DNA of 64,000 bases from Rhodospirillaceae bacterium (GCA_002722095.1 PBKG01000006.1:582001-646000); one strand, 5' to 3'; shown: positions 42,800 to 53,661, counted from the stretch's first letter. Notes: generated by a model from the letters alone, not told the origin. Program-made: numbers and translations.

Positions 42800-43732
42800 T
42801 CAGGCTTCGTCCGCAAGTCCGACAAGACTTTCGGCAAAATCTCCTGCTTCAAAAGGCTGCAGGTCTTCGGCGCTCTCGCCGACACCGATGGCATGAACCG
42901 GCAGGCCGAACTTGTCCGCCAGCGCGACCAGCACGCCACCCTTTGCGCTACCGTCGAGCTTGGTCACGATGAGGCCGCTGACCGGCGCGCTTTCCTGAAA
43001 TGTTTCCACCTGGGCAAGTGCGTTCTGACCGGTGGTGGCGTCGAGGACGAGTACGCATTCGTGAGGGGCGTCTCCGTCGAGTTTCTTCAACACGCGAACG
43101 ATTTTTTCCAGCTCGGCCATCAAATCGGCTTTGTTGTGAAGTCGCCCTGCGGTGTCGATCAGGAGAATTTCCGTGCCGTCACCTTGCGCTTTTTCCAGCG
43201 CTTCGAAGGCAAGTCCTGCGGCATCGGCGCCGGCTTCTTTGGTAACCACCGTGCTTCCGGTGCGATCGCCCCAGACTTGCAGCTGCTCGATGGCGGCGGC
43301 ACGAAATGTGTCGCCGGCGGCGAGCATCACTTTCTTGCCCGCATCGGTAAAGGTCTTCGCGAGTTTGCCGATAGTCGTCGTCTTGCCCGAGCCATTGACG
43401 CCGGCGATCAAAATCACATGGGGTTTGTGGCTAGAATCGGGCACCAGCGGGAGTGCCACTGGCTTTAGAATGTCGGCAATCAGCGCTGCCAATGCCCGCT
43501 GAACATCCGCGGTTTCGATATCCTTCTCGAAACGTTTTTCGCCGAGGTCGGCGACCAGGCGAGCTGCGGTCGCGGGGCCCATATCGGCCATAACCAAGGT
43601 GTCTTCGAGCTCTTCCAACGCTTCGTCGTCGAGCCGGCGCCGGGTCAATGCGGAGGCGATTCCGCCGGTGAGTTTATTGGTGGATTTGGCGAGCCCGTCG
43701 CGGAGCCGCCCGAGCCAGCTTTTCGAACTCAT
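42800..43732 (-). CDS. ftsY: Signal recognition particle receptor FtsY
   Basis: A 310-residue SRP receptor GTPase that docks ribosome-SRP complexes at the inner membrane. The NG domain shows GVNGSGKTTTIGKLA (G1, near 113-127), DTFRAAAIEQL, DTAGRLHNKADLM and TKLDGSAKGG. The acidic N-terminal A domain is short. Its ATG overlaps the stop of mtaB by four bases. Its partner Ffh is encoded 2.3 kb away on the other strand. Confidence 0.96.
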   Translation of the reverse strand: MSSKSWLGRLRDGLAKSTNKLTGGIASALTRRRLDDEALEELEDTLVMADMGPATAARLVADLGEKRFEKDIETADVQRALAALIADILKPVALPLVPDSSHKPHVILIAGVNGSGKTTTIGKLAKTFTDAGKKVMLAAGDTFRAAAIEQLQVWGDRTGSTVVTKEAGADAAGLAFEALEKAQGDGTEILLIDTAGRLHNKADLMAELEKIVRVLKKLDGDAPHECVLVLDATTGQNALAQVETFQESAPVSGLIVTKLDGSAKGGVLVALADKFGLPVHAIGVGESAEDLQPFEAGDFAESLVGLADEA

Positions 43733-44991
43733 GCCGCGTTCGCTTCCAGCGCTCTCGCCGTTAACCGCCCATCGGAGATGCCGGTAATTTCCACATCGAG
43801 CAACGAACCGTCCGGTGCGGTCCGGTCGAGTTCAACCGGCGCGAATTGTTCGGTCCGGCCGCGCGCCGCCTGTTCGACCACGATGGTTGCGGTCTGGCCG
43901 GTTGCGGCATGGAAAAATCGCTTTTCGGCCTCGCGGCCGGCCTCGCGTAAGCGTCCGGCGCGTTCCCGGCAAAGCGTTTTCGGGTGCTGGGGCATGCGGG
44001 AAGCCGGTGTTCCCGGGCGCGGGGAATAAGGAAAAACGTGGAGCCAGGTCAGGTCGCAGTCTTCCACCAGGCGCAGACTATCCTCGAACATCTCTTCGGT
44101 TTCGGTGGGAAAGCCAGCGATGAGATCGGCGCCGAATGCGATGTCGGGACGCAATGCGCGAATCTCACGGCAAAACTCGATCGCGTCGGTCCGGCTGTGG
44201 CGGCGCTTCATGCGCTTCAGGATCATGTCGCTGCCCGATTGCAGGGAAAGATGAAGATGCGGCATCAATCGCTCTTCCTCGGCGATAGCGCGGCGTAAAT
44301 CGTCGTCAACCTCGACCGAATCAATCGACGACAGGCGCAGCCGAGGTAACTCGGGTATTTGGCGCAACAGGCGCCGTACCAATTGGCCGAGCGAAGGTCG
44401 GCCCGGCAATTCTGCACCGTAGGACGTGATATCGACACCCGTCAGCACCACCTCGCGATATCCCGCGGCGACCAGCTCCTGAACTTGGCGGACGACAGCC
44501 CCCATCGGGACCGAGCGGCTGTTGCCGCGCCCGAAAGGGATAATGCAAAAGGTGCAGCGATGATCGCAGCCATTTTGCACCTGAACGAACGCTCGGGCTC
44601 GGTCTTCGAGCCCCGCAATGAGATGGCCGGCAGTTTCGGTCACCGACATGATGTCGTTCACCCGAACTGGCTCGGTTTCTGTTATGTCGAAAGCACTCGG
44701 TTCGAGTTTTTCCGAATTTCCGAGCACCAAATCCACTTCTTCCATCGATGCATAACGGGACGGGTCGATCTGGGCTGCACACCCGGTAACGACGATGCGG
44801 GCATCGGGCCGTTCTCGGCGGGCCCGGCGGATCGCCTGGCGCGCCTGGCGTTCTGCTTCGGTGGTCACTGCGCAGGTGTTGAAAATTATGGTGTTGCCGT
44901 CGTCTGTATCGGCCAAATTGTCTCGCATAATCTGACTTTCGAACGCGTTCAGGCGGCAGCCGAAGGTGACGATGTCGGATCTCGAGGTCAT
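43729..44991 (-). CDS. mtaB: tRNA methylthiotransferase MtaB
   Basis: A 420-residue radical SAM enzyme that adds a methylthio group to N6-threonylcarbamoyladenosine at position 37 of ANN-decoding tRNAs. The N-terminal UPF0004 domain has the cysteines in TFGCRLN (near 11), NTCAVT (near 42) and VTGCAAQ (near 73). The radical SAM core has the CDHRCTFC triplet near 145, and a C-terminal TRAM-like segment follows. ATG 44991 was chosen; longer frames run into dapF. It overlaps dapF and ftsY by four bases each, forming a compact three-gene operon. Confidence 0.95.
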   Translation of the reverse strand: MTSRSDIVTFGCRLNAFESQIMRDNLADTDDGNTIIFNTCAVTTEAERQARQAIRRARRERPDARIVVTGCAAQIDPSRYASMEEVDLVLGNSEKLEPSAFDITETEPVRVNDIMSVTETAGHLIAGLEDRARAFVQVQNGCDHRCTFCIIPFGRGNSRSVPMGAVVRQVQELVAAGYREVVLTGVDITSYGAELPGRPSLGQLVRRLLRQIPELPRLRLSSIDSVEVDDDLRRAIAEEERLMPHLHLSLQSGSDMILKRMKRRHSRTDAIEFCREIRALRPDIAFGADLIAGFPTETEEMFEDSLRLVEDCDLTWLHVFPYSPRPGTPASRMPQHPKTLCRERAGRLREAGREAEKRFFHAATGQTATIVVEQAARGRTEQFAPVELDRTAPDGSLLDVEITGISDGRLTARALEANAA

Positions 44992-45803
44992 GTTGCGATC
45001 TCGCCGGTAAAGCTGGTTGCGACCGGCCCGGTCATCAGCACATGGCTGTCGGCCTCCCGCCATTCGATATCGAGCTGTCCGCCATCGAGGTCGAGCACGA
45101 CCTTGCGTCCCGCCAGTTCCCTCCGATGCGCGGCGACGGCCGTGGCGCAGGCGCCGGTGCCGCAAGCCTCCGTGATGCCGACCCCGCGCTCCCAAACCCG
45201 AAGGCGGAATCGGTCTTCGCCCTTGGGGCTCGCTATCTCCACATTGGTGCGTTCAGGAAAAAGTGCGTGATGTTCGATATTAGGGCCGAGTTCGGCGAGA
45301 TCGATGGCCTCGGCATCCTCGACGAAAAAAACGCAATGGGGATTACCCATGCCGACACCCACCGGGTCGGATAGCGGCCCATTGCTAACGGGTAAGTGCA
45401 ATGTGTCCATTGCCTCTCCGACGGGTATGTCGGCCCAATCGAGCCGTGCCGGGCCCATATCGACGGTGAAGAGATCATCATCGGCTTTTTTCGCAGATAA
45501 AGCCCCGCCCGATGTTTCGAGCTCGATCACTGAAGTTCCGTTTTCCGCCATAAGATGTGCGGCGGCACACCGGGTGCCGTTGCCGCAGGCGCCGGCCTCG
45601 CCGCCATCCGCATTGAAGAAACGCAATCGGGCGGCGGCTCCGTTTTGAGCCGGCTCGATAAGCACCAACTGATCGCAACCGACGCCGCGCCGCCGGTCCG
45701 CTATGGTGCGGATTTGGCCTTCGTCGGGCGCAAAAGGGGCCGCTCTTCCGTCGATAACGACGAAATCATTTCCAAGCCCATGCATTTTGACGAACGAAAC
45801 CAT
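44988..45803 (-). CDS. dapF: Diaminopimelate epimerase
   Basis: A 271-residue enzyme that converts LL- to meso-diaminopimelate for lysine and peptidoglycan. The two catalytic cysteines are visible in EAGACGNGTRCAA (about 70-82) and TEACGTGACATAV (about 216-228). FVKMHGLGNDFVVID is the typical N-terminus. Start at ATG 45803; the longer frame has no family support. It heads the dapF-mtaB-ftsY operon and is divergent from ffh across a 231-base gap with no other visible feature. Confidence 0.97.
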   Translation of the reverse strand: MVSFVKMHGLGNDFVVIDGRAAPFAPDEGQIRTIADRRRGVGCDQLVLIEPAQNGAAARLRFFNADGGEAGACGNGTRCAAAHLMAENGTSVIELETSGGALSAKKADDDLFTVDMGPARLDWADIPVGEAMDTLHLPVSNGPLSDPVGVGMGNPHCVFFVEDAEAIDLAELGPNIEHHALFPERTNVEIASPKGEDRFRLRVWERGVGITEACGTGACATAVAAHRRELAGRKVVLDLDGGQLDIEWREADSHVLMTGPVATSFTGEIAT

Positions 45804-46034
45804 TCTTACCCACCTATCGAGTGTGGGCCTTATATGGCCCGAAAGCATCGGAAGTCTACTGATTTCGGCCCTGAAGATGGCTTTGATTTGCTTGACTTGG
45901 ACGGGTCCCGGGCGTAAAAGAGCGCGCCTTTTTCGAACGTTTAGGCAATTCGGTCCCGAGGGGCCCCGCTGGTCCGCGAGTGTCGCGCACTGGCGCATTT
46001 TGGTTTGGCAATAGGTAAAGCAGCGAACGAGATC

Positions 46035-47414
46035 ATGTTTGATTCTTTATCAGGACGATTAGGTGAGGTTTTTGAAGGCCTTACGCGACGCGGTGCGTTG
46101 AACGAGAAAGACGTCGACGCGGCCATGCGGGACGTTCGTATCGCCATGCTCGAAGCGGATGTGGCGCTGCCGGTTGTGCGCGATTTCATCAAGAAGGTGA
46201 AAGCGGAAGCTATCGGCGAAAAAGTGCTGAAATCCGTTACGCCCGGCCAAATGGTCATCAAGGTGGTGCATGACGCGCTTGTCGACATGCTGGGTGCCGA
46301 TGACGCGGAATTGCAGTTGCCGGTCAACCCGCCGGGGGCGATCCTGATGGTAGGGCTGCAGGGGTCGGGTAAGACCACGACCAGCGCAAAAATCGGCCTT
46401 CATCTTTCGCAAAAGGAAAACAAAAAGGTTTTGATGGCCTCGCTCGACGTGGCCCGTCCGGCCGCCCAGGAACAGCTCAAAGTGTTGGGAGAACAGGTCG
46501 AGGTGGCAACGTTGCCGATCATCGAAGGCCAGCCGCCGATTGAAATTACCAAGCGCGCCATGCAGGCGGGCACGCTCGGCGGTTACGATGTGGTGATATT
46601 GGATACCGCCGGCCGGCTCGCGGTCGACGAAGCGCTGATGTCCGAAGTCGCGGCGATTCACGGCGAGGCGGAACCGCTGGAGACCTTGCTGGTCGCGGAT
46701 TCCATGACCGGCCAGGACGCGGTCACTACCGCCGAATCTTTCAACGATCGATTAGGCCTGACCGGCATCGTACTGACCCGGGTCGATGGCGATGCGCGCG
46801 GTGGTGCTGCGCTTTCGATGCGTTCGGTCACCGGGTGTCCGATCAAATTGATCGGCACCGGCGAAAAGCTCGATGAGCTGGAGCCATTTCATCCGGAGCG
46901 TATTGCCGGGCGCATTCTCGGCATGGGCGACGTCGTCAGTCTGGTCGAAAAGGTCAGCGAGACGGTCGAGGCGGAAGAGGCGGAAAAACTCGCGGCCAAA
47001 CTCAAAAAGGGCCGTATGGATTTCAACGATATGGCCGATCAGTTGCGTCAGGTGACCAGTATGGGCGGCCTTTCGGGTGTGATGGGCATGCTCCCCGGCG
47101 TTGGCAAAATGCAAAAGCAAATGGCCGAAGCCAATATGGACGAGGGCATGATCCGACGTCAGCAGGCGATCATCTGTTCGATGACGCCCGGCGAACGTAA
47201 TCGCCCGAAATTAATTCAGGCATCGCGCAAAAAACGCATTGCCGCTGGGTCCGGAACCAGCGTCCAGGACGTCAACAAACTTTTGAAGCAGCTCACCACC
47301 ATGAACAAGGTGATGAAGAAAATGGGCAAAATGGGCCAGAAAGGCATGATGCGCCATGGTCTTCCCGGAATGCCTGGGATGCCCGGAATGCCGCCAGGTT
47401 TCGGCGGTCGATAA
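46035..47414 (+). CDS. ffh: Signal recognition particle protein Ffh
   Basis: A 459-residue SRP GTPase. The NG domain shows [15 protein letters not shown] (near 107-121), [24 protein letters not shown] and [10 protein letters not shown]. The C-terminal M domain has the [31 protein letters not shown]-binding block and the methionine/glycine/proline-rich end [17 protein letters not shown] 46035 fits the family; an upstream start adds 10 residues. It heads the operon ffh-rpsP-rimM-trmD-rplS. Confidence 0.96.
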   Translation: MFDSLSGRLGEVFEGLTRRGALNEKDVDAAMRDVRIAMLEADVALPVVRDFIKKVKAEAIGEKVLKSVTPGQMVIKVVHDALVDMLGADDAELQLPVNPPGAILMVGLQGSGKTTTSAKIGLHLSQKENKKVLMASLDVARPAAQEQLKVLGEQVEVATLPIIEGQPPIEITKRAMQAGTLGGYDVVILDTAGRLAVDEALMSEVAAIHGEAEPLETLLVADSMTGQDAVTTAESFNDRLGLTGIVLTRVDGDARGGAALSMRSVTGCPIKLIGTGEKLDELEPFHPERIAGRILGMGDVVSLVEKVSETVEAEEAEKLAAKLKKGRMDFNDMADQLRQVTSMGGLSGVMGMLPGVGKMQKQMAEANMDEGMIRRQQAIICSMTPGERNRPKLIQASRKKRIAAGSGTSVQDVNKLLKQLTTMNKVMKKMGKMGQKGMMRHGLPGMPGMPGMPPGFGGR

Positions 47415-47460
47415 TCGCAATAATCAATCGAACTCAAGGAAAACCGAGGAAAGAAAAAAT

Positions 47461-48099
47461 ATGTCGTTACGTATCAGACTAGCCCGGGGTGGGGCTAAAA
47501 AGCGGCCCTTCTATCGCATCGTGGTGGCGGATACCCGCATGCCGCGGGATGGCCGCTTTATCGAGAAGCTAGGCACTTACAACCCGATGTTGGCCAAGGA
47601 CGACCCGGGCCGCGTGGTGTTGGTGAACGAGCGGATCGAGCATTGGCTCTCGGTCGGTGCAACGCCGTCCAATCGGATCGCGCGCTTCTTGGCAGCCGCC
47701 GATATGCGCCCGGCACCGGCAATTCCGGAACAGACCAAAAAGAACAAGCCCCGCGCCAAGACGCTCGAACGCATGGCGGAGGCGGAAGAAAAGAAAAAGG
47801 CGGCCGAGGAAGCCGCTGCCGAAGCAGCTGCGGAAGAAGCCGCAGCGGAAGAGGCCCCGGCCGAAGAGGCGCCCGCGGAAGACGCGGCGGAGGACGCACC
47901 TGCGGAGGAGGATCCGGCGGAGGAAGCTGCTGCTGAAGAGGCTCCTGCCGAAGAGGCGCCGGCCGAGGAAGCTCCTGCCGAGGAGGCCGCAGCAGAGGAA
48001 GCCCCGGCGGAAGAAGCCGCTGCTGAAGACGCGCCTGCAGAGGAAGAAGCTCCTGCTGCGGACGAAGCCCCGGCGGAAGAAGAAAAGAAGGAAGAGTAA
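47461..48099 (+). CDS. rpsP: Ribosomal protein S16 with a long acidic Ala/Glu/Pro tail
   Basis: A 212-residue protein whose first about 85 residues are ordinary S16 (start [20 protein letters not shown]). After a short basic linker, about residues 104-212 form a low-complexity tail dominated by alanine, glutamate and proline, with repeated AEEAP units and a KKEE end. Usual S16 is 80-120 residues. The tail is in frame and uses varied codons (GCG, GCC, GCA, GCT; GAA, GAG), so it is not a simple replication slip. A ribosome site AGGAAAG precedes the ATG. Confidence 0.95.
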   Translation: MSLRIRLARGGAKKRPFYRIVVADTRMPRDGRFIEKLGTYNPMLAKDDPGRVVLVNERIEHWLSVGATPSNRIARFLAAADMRPAPAIPEQTKKNKPRAKTLERMAEAEEKKKAAEEAAAEAAAEEAAAEEAPAEEAPAEDAAEDAPAEEDPAEEAAAEEAPAEEAPAEEAPAEEAAAEEAPAEEAAAEDAPAEEEAPAADEAPAEEEKKEE

Positions 48100-48134
48100 G
48101 GTAGGACGGTTCGGTGCACACGGGAACGATCGAT

Positions 48135-48665
48135 ATGTCGGCTAAAAAGCTGTGCGTGGGCGTTATCGCCGCAGCGCACGGCGTCCGGGGAGAGGTGCGT
48201 GTGAAAAGCTTCACCGCCGAACCGGACGCGTTAGCCGCCTATGGCCCGTTCACCGACAAATCCGGCCGGACCGAATATGCGATTGAGGTCACCGGCCGGG
48301 TGCGCGGCATGTTGCTGGGGCGCGTTAACGACACGCGCGATCGCGATGCCGCCGAAGCCCTCAAGGGTACCGAACTCTTTATCGACCGCGAAATTTTGCC
48401 GCCCGCCGAGGAAGACGAGTTCTATTATGCCGATTTGCTCGGTCTTGAGGCGAGGCTCGAAGATGGCAGTGTCTACGGCAAAGTGAAGGCGGTGCAGGAA
48501 TATGGTGCCGGCGACATGATCGAGATCGTTCATGGCGATGGTGCCGTGACATTGCTTCCTTTCACCCGTGCGGTTTTCCCGACGGTCGATCTCGCTGCCG
48601 GATGTCTGACGGTCGTTCCGCCCGAAGAGATCGAGAATAGCGGATCGGAAGAGGAGACCAAGTGA
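48135..48665 (+). CDS. rimM: Ribosome maturation factor RimM
   Basis: A 176-residue 16S rRNA processing factor that binds S19 and helps 30S assembly. The N-terminal barrel starts with [21 protein letters not shown]. The PRC-like C-terminal barrel includes [24 protein letters not shown] and the end [12 protein letters not shown] start at 48114, with AGGA upstream, is a reasonable alternative giving 7 more residues. Its stop overlaps the trmD ATG by one base. Confidence 0.93.
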   Translation: MSAKKLCVGVIAAAHGVRGEVRVKSFTAEPDALAAYGPFTDKSGRTEYAIEVTGRVRGMLLGRVNDTRDRDAAEALKGTELFIDREILPPAEEDEFYYADLLGLEARLEDGSVYGKVKAVQEYGAGDMIEIVHGDGAVTLLPFTRAVFPTVDLAAGCLTVVPPEEIENSGSEEETK

Positions 48666-49384
48666 TGGTTGCCTGGACCGCTGACATAGTGACGATTTTC
48701 CCGGACATGTTCCCTGGGCCATTGGCGCAATCTCTTGCCGGCAAGGCGTTGGAAGAAAAATTGTGGCATCTCGAAACTACCGATATCCGCGAATTCGCGA
48801 CCGACAAACATCAGACAGTCGACGATACGCCGTGCGGCGGTGGGCCTGGCATGGTGATGCGGGCGGATGTGATCGATGCGGCATTGGCCTCGATTGAGGA
48901 TTTGGACAATCGACCTTTAATTTATCTCACCCCGCGCGGTCGTCCTTTCGACCAGCATTTGGCGCGCGAACTGGCCGCCGGACCGGGCATCGTGGCGCTG
49001 TGCGGGCGTTATGAAGGGGTCGACGAACGCGTACTGGAAAGCCGGAAACCGTTGGAGATCAGTCTTGGCGATTTTGTGCTTTCGGGCGGCGAGCCGGCGG
49101 CAATTGCGCTGCTCGATGCTTGCGTCCGGCTTATTCCGGGCGTTGTCGGCGATCAGGACTCATTAACCGACGAAAGCTTCGAAAGCGGGCTTTTGGAATA
49201 TCCCCAATATACTCGGCCGCAGGTTTGGCGCGGCCGGGCGGTGCCGGAGGTATTGCTTTCCGGTCACCACAAAAAGATTCGTGCTTGGCGGCACGAAGAA
49301 TCCGAACGAATTACCCGCGAACGCAGGCCCGACCTTTGGTCTGCCTACGTCGCACAGCAAGAAAAGAGAAGGCAAGTGCAATGA
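48665..49384 (+). CDS. trmD: tRNA (guanine-N1)-methyltransferase TrmD
   Basis: A 239-residue SPOUT-fold enzyme that methylates G37 of tRNAs reading CNN and CGG codons. Family motifs are [15 protein letters not shown] near the start, [17 protein letters not shown] (near 57-73), [12 protein letters not shown] (near 112-123) and the trefoil-knot segment [12 protein letters not shown]. It overlaps rplS by four bases (ATGA). Position between rimM and rplS is canonical. Confidence 0.97.
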   Translation: MVAWTADIVTIFPDMFPGPLAQSLAGKALEEKLWHLETTDIREFATDKHQTVDDTPCGGGPGMVMRADVIDAALASIEDLDNRPLIYLTPRGRPFDQHLARELAAGPGIVALCGRYEGVDERVLESRKPLEISLGDFVLSGGEPAAIALLDACVRLIPGVVGDQDSLTDESFESGLLEYPQYTRPQVWRGRAVPEVLLSGHHKKIRAWRHEESERITRERRPDLWSAYVAQQEKRRQVQ

Positions 49385-49887
49385 ACACGATCCAGGAATT
49401 CGAAAAGCGTCAAGTGGCTTCGCTGACGGAGAAACGCCCGGTACCGCGTTTTAAGCCGGGAGATACGCTGCGCGTTAATGTCCGTGTCGTCGAGGGTACG
49501 CGCGAACGTATTCAGGCATTCGAAGGGGTTTGTATCGGTCGCAAGAATGCGGGCGTGAATAGTTCCTTTACGGTGCGCAAAATCAGCTATGGCGAGGGCG
49601 TCGAGCGCGTTTTTCCGTTAATGAGCCCGCGGATCGAGAGTATCGATGTGGTGCGTCGAGGATCGGTGCGCCGGGCCAAGCTCTATTATCTTCGGGGTCG
49701 GCGCGGCAAATCGGCGCGGATCGCCGAGGATAGCGGTTATCGTCGCGAGCAGGAGGAAACCGTCGAGGAAGCGGTGATTGCGGCTGCCAAAGAGGCGGAG
49801 GCCAAGGCGGCATCCGATGATACGGCGGCGCCGGAAGAAACCGCCGCGACCGAAAAGCCTGCTGAAGATAGCGGCACAAAAGAGTAA
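49381..49887 (+). CDS. rplS: Ribosomal protein L19 with an acidic tail
   Basis: A 168-residue L19. The core (about 1-118) has [29 protein letters not shown], the [18 protein letters not shown] block and [15 protein letters not shown]. The remaining about 45 residues are alanine, glutamate and threonine rich ([15 protein letters not shown] then [16 protein letters not shown]). Usual L19 is about 115-130 residues. A tail of the same character is found on S16 two genes upstream. Confidence 0.96.
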   Translation: MNTIQEFEKRQVASLTEKRPVPRFKPGDTLRVNVRVVEGTRERIQAFEGVCIGRKNAGVNSSFTVRKISYGEGVERVFPLMSPRIESIDVVRRGSVRRAKLYYLRGRRGKSARIAEDSGYRREQEETVEEAVIAAAKEAEAKAASDDTAAPEETAATEKPAEDSGTKE

Positions 49888-49922
49888 AATAGGCACGGTA
49901 ATGATCGAGAATTTGGGCAGCA

Positions 49923-51329
49923 ATGATGACAGACCCTAAGACGCTGTTCGAAAAGATCTGGGACAGTCACCTGGTCGATGTCCAGGATGACGGTACCTGT
50001 TTGCTTTATATCGACCGGCATTTAACGCATGAAGTGACCACGCCGCAGCCCTATGAAGGACTGCGTCAGGCGGGCCGTGAGGTGCGTCGTACCGATGCGA
50101 CAATTGCAGTTCTCGATCACAACATTCCAACCGACTGGGACGAAGAAATTCCCGACGATTCACAGCTCCAGATCGACACGTTGCGCCAGAATTGCGCCGA
50201 GTTCGGTGTAGAGCTGTTCGAAGTGGACGATGCGCGTAACGGTATCGTCCATGTTATTGGGCCAGAGCAGGGCTTTACGCTGCCGGGCACGATCATCGTA
50301 TGCGGCGACAGTCACACAGCTACCCACGGAGCATTCGGCGCGCTTGCCTTCGGCGTCGGAACGTCCGAGGTGGAGCATGTGCTCGCAACCCAGACATTGA
50401 TTCAGGCACCGGCAAAATCGATGCGTATCACCGTTGATGGGCTCTTGCCGGCGGGCTGCGTTGCCAAGGATTTGATCCTGGCGTTGATCGGGAAGATTGG
50501 TACCGGTGGCGGCACAGGCCACGTGATTGAATATGCGGGCCCGGCGATCGAGGCGCTGAGCATGGAAGGCCGTATGACGGTCAGTAACATGACTATCGAA
50601 GGCGGTGCGCGGGCCGGATTGGTGGCGCCCGACGAAACCACGTTCGCCTATTTGAAGGGGCGACCGAAGGCCCCGACCGGTGAAAATTGGGACAAGGCGG
50701 TCGCCTATTGGAAGACACTCAAATCCGATGAAGGCGCGCGTTACGATACGGAAGAAATTCTCGACGTCAGTGAGATCGCCCCTCAGGTGACATGGGGCAC
50801 AAGCCCTGAACTGGTAGCGCCGATCACAGGCAAGGTTCCCGACCCGTCTAACGCCCCCGATGAGGACAAGCGCGATAGCTGGGAGCGTGCGCTTTCCTAT
50901 ATGGGGCTCGAGGCGGGCATGGATATGTCGGGCATTCCGATCGATCGGGTATTTATCGGTTCCTGCACAAATGGACGGATCGAAGATATTCGCGCGGTGG
51001 CCGAAGTGGCCGAAGGTCGCAAGGTGCTGGACAACGTGCGTGCGATGGTAGTGCCCGGCTCCGGTCTGGTGAAACAGCAGGCCGAAGACGAAGGGCTCGA
51101 CAGAATTCTCACCGAAGCAGGCTTCGAGTGGCGCGATCCGGGCTGCTCCATGTGCCTCGGCATGAATAACGACAGGTTGGAACCGGGCGAGCGATGCGCG
51201 TCCACGTCCAATCGTAATTTTGAGGGCCGGCAGGGACGCGACGGACGTACCCATCTGGTCAGCCCCGCCATGGCGGCGGCGGCGGCGGTGACCGGCAAAT
51301 TAACCGACGTGCGGGAGTTGATGTCATGA
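49923..51329 (+). CDS. leuC: 3-isopropylmalate dehydratase large subunit, copy 1
   Basis: A 468-residue aconitase-family subunit of isopropylmalate isomerase (leucine biosynthesis). The iron-sulfur cysteines lie in [13 protein letters not shown] (near 345) and [11 protein letters not shown] (near 405-415). TRY-like substrate segments [17 protein letters not shown] and [16 protein letters not shown] are conserved. It pairs with the small subunit LeuD encoded after a short intervening gene. A second full-length leuC follows leuD, so this operon has two large subunits for one small subunit. Confidence 0.95.
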   Translation: MMTDPKTLFEKIWDSHLVDVQDDGTCLLYIDRHLTHEVTTPQPYEGLRQAGREVRRTDATIAVLDHNIPTDWDEEIPDDSQLQIDTLRQNCAEFGVELFEVDDARNGIVHVIGPEQGFTLPGTIIVCGDSHTATHGAFGALAFGVGTSEVEHVLATQTLIQAPAKSMRITVDGLLPAGCVAKDLILALIGKIGTGGGTGHVIEYAGPAIEALSMEGRMTVSNMTIEGGARAGLVAPDETTFAYLKGRPKAPTGENWDKAVAYWKTLKSDEGARYDTEEILDVSEIAPQVTWGTSPELVAPITGKVPDPSNAPDEDKRDSWERALSYMGLEAGMDMSGIPIDRVFIGSCTNGRIEDIRAVAEVAEGRKVLDNVRAMVVPGSGLVKQQAEDEGLDRILTEAGFEWRDPGCSMCLGMNNDRLEPGERCASTSNRNFEGRQGRDGRTHLVSPAMAAAAAVTGKLTDVRELMS

Positions 51330-51547
51330 GTAGGCGACGGGACGATCAGCAAAGCGCGGCAGACGAAAGCCGCGAATTGGAGGCACTCAATCGGCTTTTC
51401 GGGCGCGATATTGGCGCAGACGGGTGGGTCGTAAAAGACAAGCGCGCGCGCGGGGTTGGCAAATCTAAGCCCGCATCCGAGCGACGTCGGCAGGACAGCG
51501 CGCCCGATCCATCGATGATCTGGGCGATGCGCGGCCGCAAAAGATAG
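51326..51547 (+). CDS. Small basic protein of unknown function inside the leucine operon
   Basis: A 73-residue hydrophilic protein, very rich in arginine, lysine and aspartate, starting [10 protein letters not shown] and ending MRGRKR. Its ATG overlaps the stop of leuC copy 1 by four bases, which argues for real translation. It contains a possible helix [14 protein letters not shown] near residue 17. No family is recognised. Such a basic, short, coupled gene could bind nucleic acid or be a decayed remnant; nothing decides. Confidence 0.6.
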   Translation: MSRRRDDQQSAADESRELEALNRLFGRDIGADGWVVKDKRARGVGKSKPASERRRQDSAPDPSMIWAMRGRKR

Positions 51548-51614
51548 AATTCCGAGGCGAAGGCGTTAGTTAAAGGAATATCGAGGCCGCTGAAATGGTC
51601 TCTTGGGAGATGTG

Positions 51615-52226
51615 ATGGAAAAGTTCGTTAAGCTGACCGGTATTGCCGCACCGATGGATCGGATCAATATCGACACCGATATGATTATTCCGAAACTGCA
51701 TTTGCGTACCATTAAACGTACGGGTCTCGGTAAGGTGGTGTTCGATGAGTTGCGGTTTAATGTCGATGGAACCGAGAAGCCTGATTTTATTCTCAATCAG
51801 GAACCCTATCGTCAGTCCGAAATCATTGTTGCCGGCGACAATTTCGGTTGCGGATCGTCGCGCGAGCATGCGCCATGGGCGCTTCTGGATTTCGGCATTC
51901 GATGCGTAATTTCGACCAGCTTTGCGGATATTTTCTACAACAACTGCTTCAAGAACGGCATTTTGCCCGTAACCGTTAAGCCTGACGAATTGAAGGCGCT
52001 GATGGCCGATGCTCAAGACAGAGAAAATCCCGAGCTCACCGTAGATCTCGAAAGCGAAACCATTACCCGGCCCAACGGGGCGTCGGTTTCGTTCAAGATC
52101 GATCCGTTTCGGCGCAAATGTTTGCTCGAGGGCCTGGACGATATCGGACTCACCCTGCAGAAGCAGGAAAAAATCGATGCGTTCGAGTCCAAACAGCGCG
52201 AAAACCAGCCATGGCTTTATTTGTAG
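51615..52226 (+). CDS. leuD: 3-isopropylmalate dehydratase small subunit
   Basis: A 203-residue LeuD, the swivel-domain subunit of isopropylmalate isomerase. Typical segments are [26 protein letters not shown] [19 protein letters not shown] near the start, [15 protein letters not shown] (near 75-90) and [26 protein letters not shown] 51615 follows GGGAGA; a TTG four codons upstream is unlikely. One leuD sits between two leuC copies, so it may serve both. Confidence 0.96.
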   Translation: MEKFVKLTGIAAPMDRINIDTDMIIPKLHLRTIKRTGLGKVVFDELRFNVDGTEKPDFILNQEPYRQSEIIVAGDNFGCGSSREHAPWALLDFGIRCVISTSFADIFYNNCFKNGILPVTVKPDELKALMADAQDRENPELTVDLESETITRPNGASVSFKIDPFRRKCLLEGLDDIGLTLQKQEKIDAFESKQRENQPWLYL

Positions 52227-52251
52227 CCGTCGGACCGGGAGCGGAAAGTAA

Positions 52252-53661
52252 ATGACCGAGGCGCGCACCCTTTTCGACAAGATTTGGGACAGCCATTTGG
52301 TGGCGTCCGAAGATGGCGGCATCAATATTGTCTATATCGACCGCCATCTGGTGCATGAGGTGACGTCGCCACAGGCGTTCGAAGGCCTTCGCGTCAACGG
52401 CCGTGAGGTGCGGCGAAAGGACGGCACGCTCGCCGTCGCCGATCATAACGTACCGACCACCGACCGTAGCGAAGGTATCGCGGAAGAAGAATCACGCATT
52501 CAGGTCGAACTGCTCACCGAATATTGCGATGAATTCGGCGTGCCGTTGTTCGACATGGTCGACCCGCGCCAAGGCATCGTTCACGTCATCGGCCCGGAAC
52601 AAGGTTTTACCTTGCCCGGTACCACGGTGGTCTGCGGCGATAGCCATACCGCGACCCATGGTGCGTTCGGGGCGCTCGCCTTCGGCATCGGCACTTCCGA
52701 AGTGGAGCATGTGCTGGCAACTCAGACGTTGCGGATACCGTCTCTCAAAAACATGCGTGTGCTCGCCGATTGCCCACTCCCGGTTGGCTGTACCGGCAAA
52801 GATCTGATATTGGCGGTGATCGGTAAAATCGGTACCGCCGGCGGCACCGGTCACATTATCGAGTTTTGCGGCCGTGCCTTCGAGGATTTGTCGATGGAAG
52901 GGCGGATGACCGTTAGCAACATGACGGTGGAGGCTGGTGCCCGCGCCGGGTTGATGGCGCCAGACGAAAAGACATTCGCGTTTTTGAAAGGCCGCCCCAT
53001 GGCGCCCCAAGGTGACGAGTGGGATCGTGCGGTCGCCTATTGGAAATCGCTACCCACCGACGAGGGCGCCATTTACGACAAGGAAGTCGTCATCGACGTT
53101 TCCGAAATCGCGCCACAGGTGACTTGGGGTACGAGCCCTGAGGACGTGGTGCCTATTACCGGCGAGGTGCCCGATCCGGGCAACGCCCCCAACGAAGATA
53201 AACGCCAGGCGATGGAACGCGCGCTTTCATATATGGACCTCGCGCCCGGCACCAGGATGACCGATATCACGATTGACAAGGTATTCATCGGCTCGTGCAC
53301 CAACAGCCGGCTCGACGATTTACGGGCCGCCGCCCAAATTGCCAAAGGCCGGAAGGTCGCCGAGAACGTTCACGCGCTGGTGTCGCCGGGCTCAACCCTG
53401 ATCAAGAAACAGGCCGAGCAGGAAGGTATCGCCGATATTTTGATTGAGGCCGGCTTCGATTGGCGCGAGGCAGGTTGTTCCATGTGCGTCGGCATGAATC
53501 CCGACCGGCTGGGTCCTGGCGAACGTTGCGCCTCGACCTCCAATCGAAATTTCGAAGGGCGCCAAGGCCGCGACGGCCGAACGCATCTTGTCAGTCCGGC
53601 GATGGCCGCGGCGGCGGCCGTAACAGGCCGGCTCTCCGATGTCCGCGAACTCGCGGACTAG
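52252..53661 (+). CDS. 3-isopropylmalate dehydratase large subunit, copy 2
   Basis: A 469-residue paralog of the leuC gene upstream. The iron-sulfur cysteines are kept in [13 protein letters not shown] and [11 protein letters not shown], and the substrate segments [17 protein letters not shown] are identical. The two copies diverge in several surface regions (for example residues 60-85) but share a nearly identical C-terminal stretch. Both are intact, so either dosage or a second substrate such as citramalate may be involved. A ribosome site GGAAAG precedes the ATG. Confidence 0.94.
   Translation: MTEARTLFDKIWDSHLVASEDGGINIVYIDRHLVHEVTSPQAFEGLRVNGREVRRKDGTLAVADHNVPTTDRSEGIAEEESRIQVELLTEYCDEFGVPLFDMVDPRQGIVHVIGPEQGFTLPGTTVVCGDSHTATHGAFGALAFGIGTSEVEHVLATQTLRIPSLKNMRVLADCPLPVGCTGKDLILAVIGKIGTAGGTGHIIEFCGRAFEDLSMEGRMTVSNMTVEAGARAGLMAPDEKTFAFLKGRPMAPQGDEWDRAVAYWKSLPTDEGAIYDKEVVIDVSEIAPQVTWGTSPEDVVPITGEVPDPGNAPNEDKRQAMERALSYMDLAPGTRMTDITIDKVFIGSCTNSRLDDLRAAAQIAKGRKVAENVHALVSPGSTLIKKQAEQEGIADILIEAGFDWREAGCSMCVGMNPDRLGPGERCASTSNRNFEGRQGRDGRTHLVSPAMAAAAAVTGRLSDVRELAD

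Noticed and set aside
47820..48080. Trinucleotide repeat or CRISPR-like array in the rpsP tail
   Set aside because: The repeats are at protein level with mixed codons; there are no constant repeats with unique spacers.
47577..48179. A minus-strand frame rich in SSAGAS repeats
   Set aside because: It is the antisense shadow of the alanine/glutamate-rich rpsP tail.
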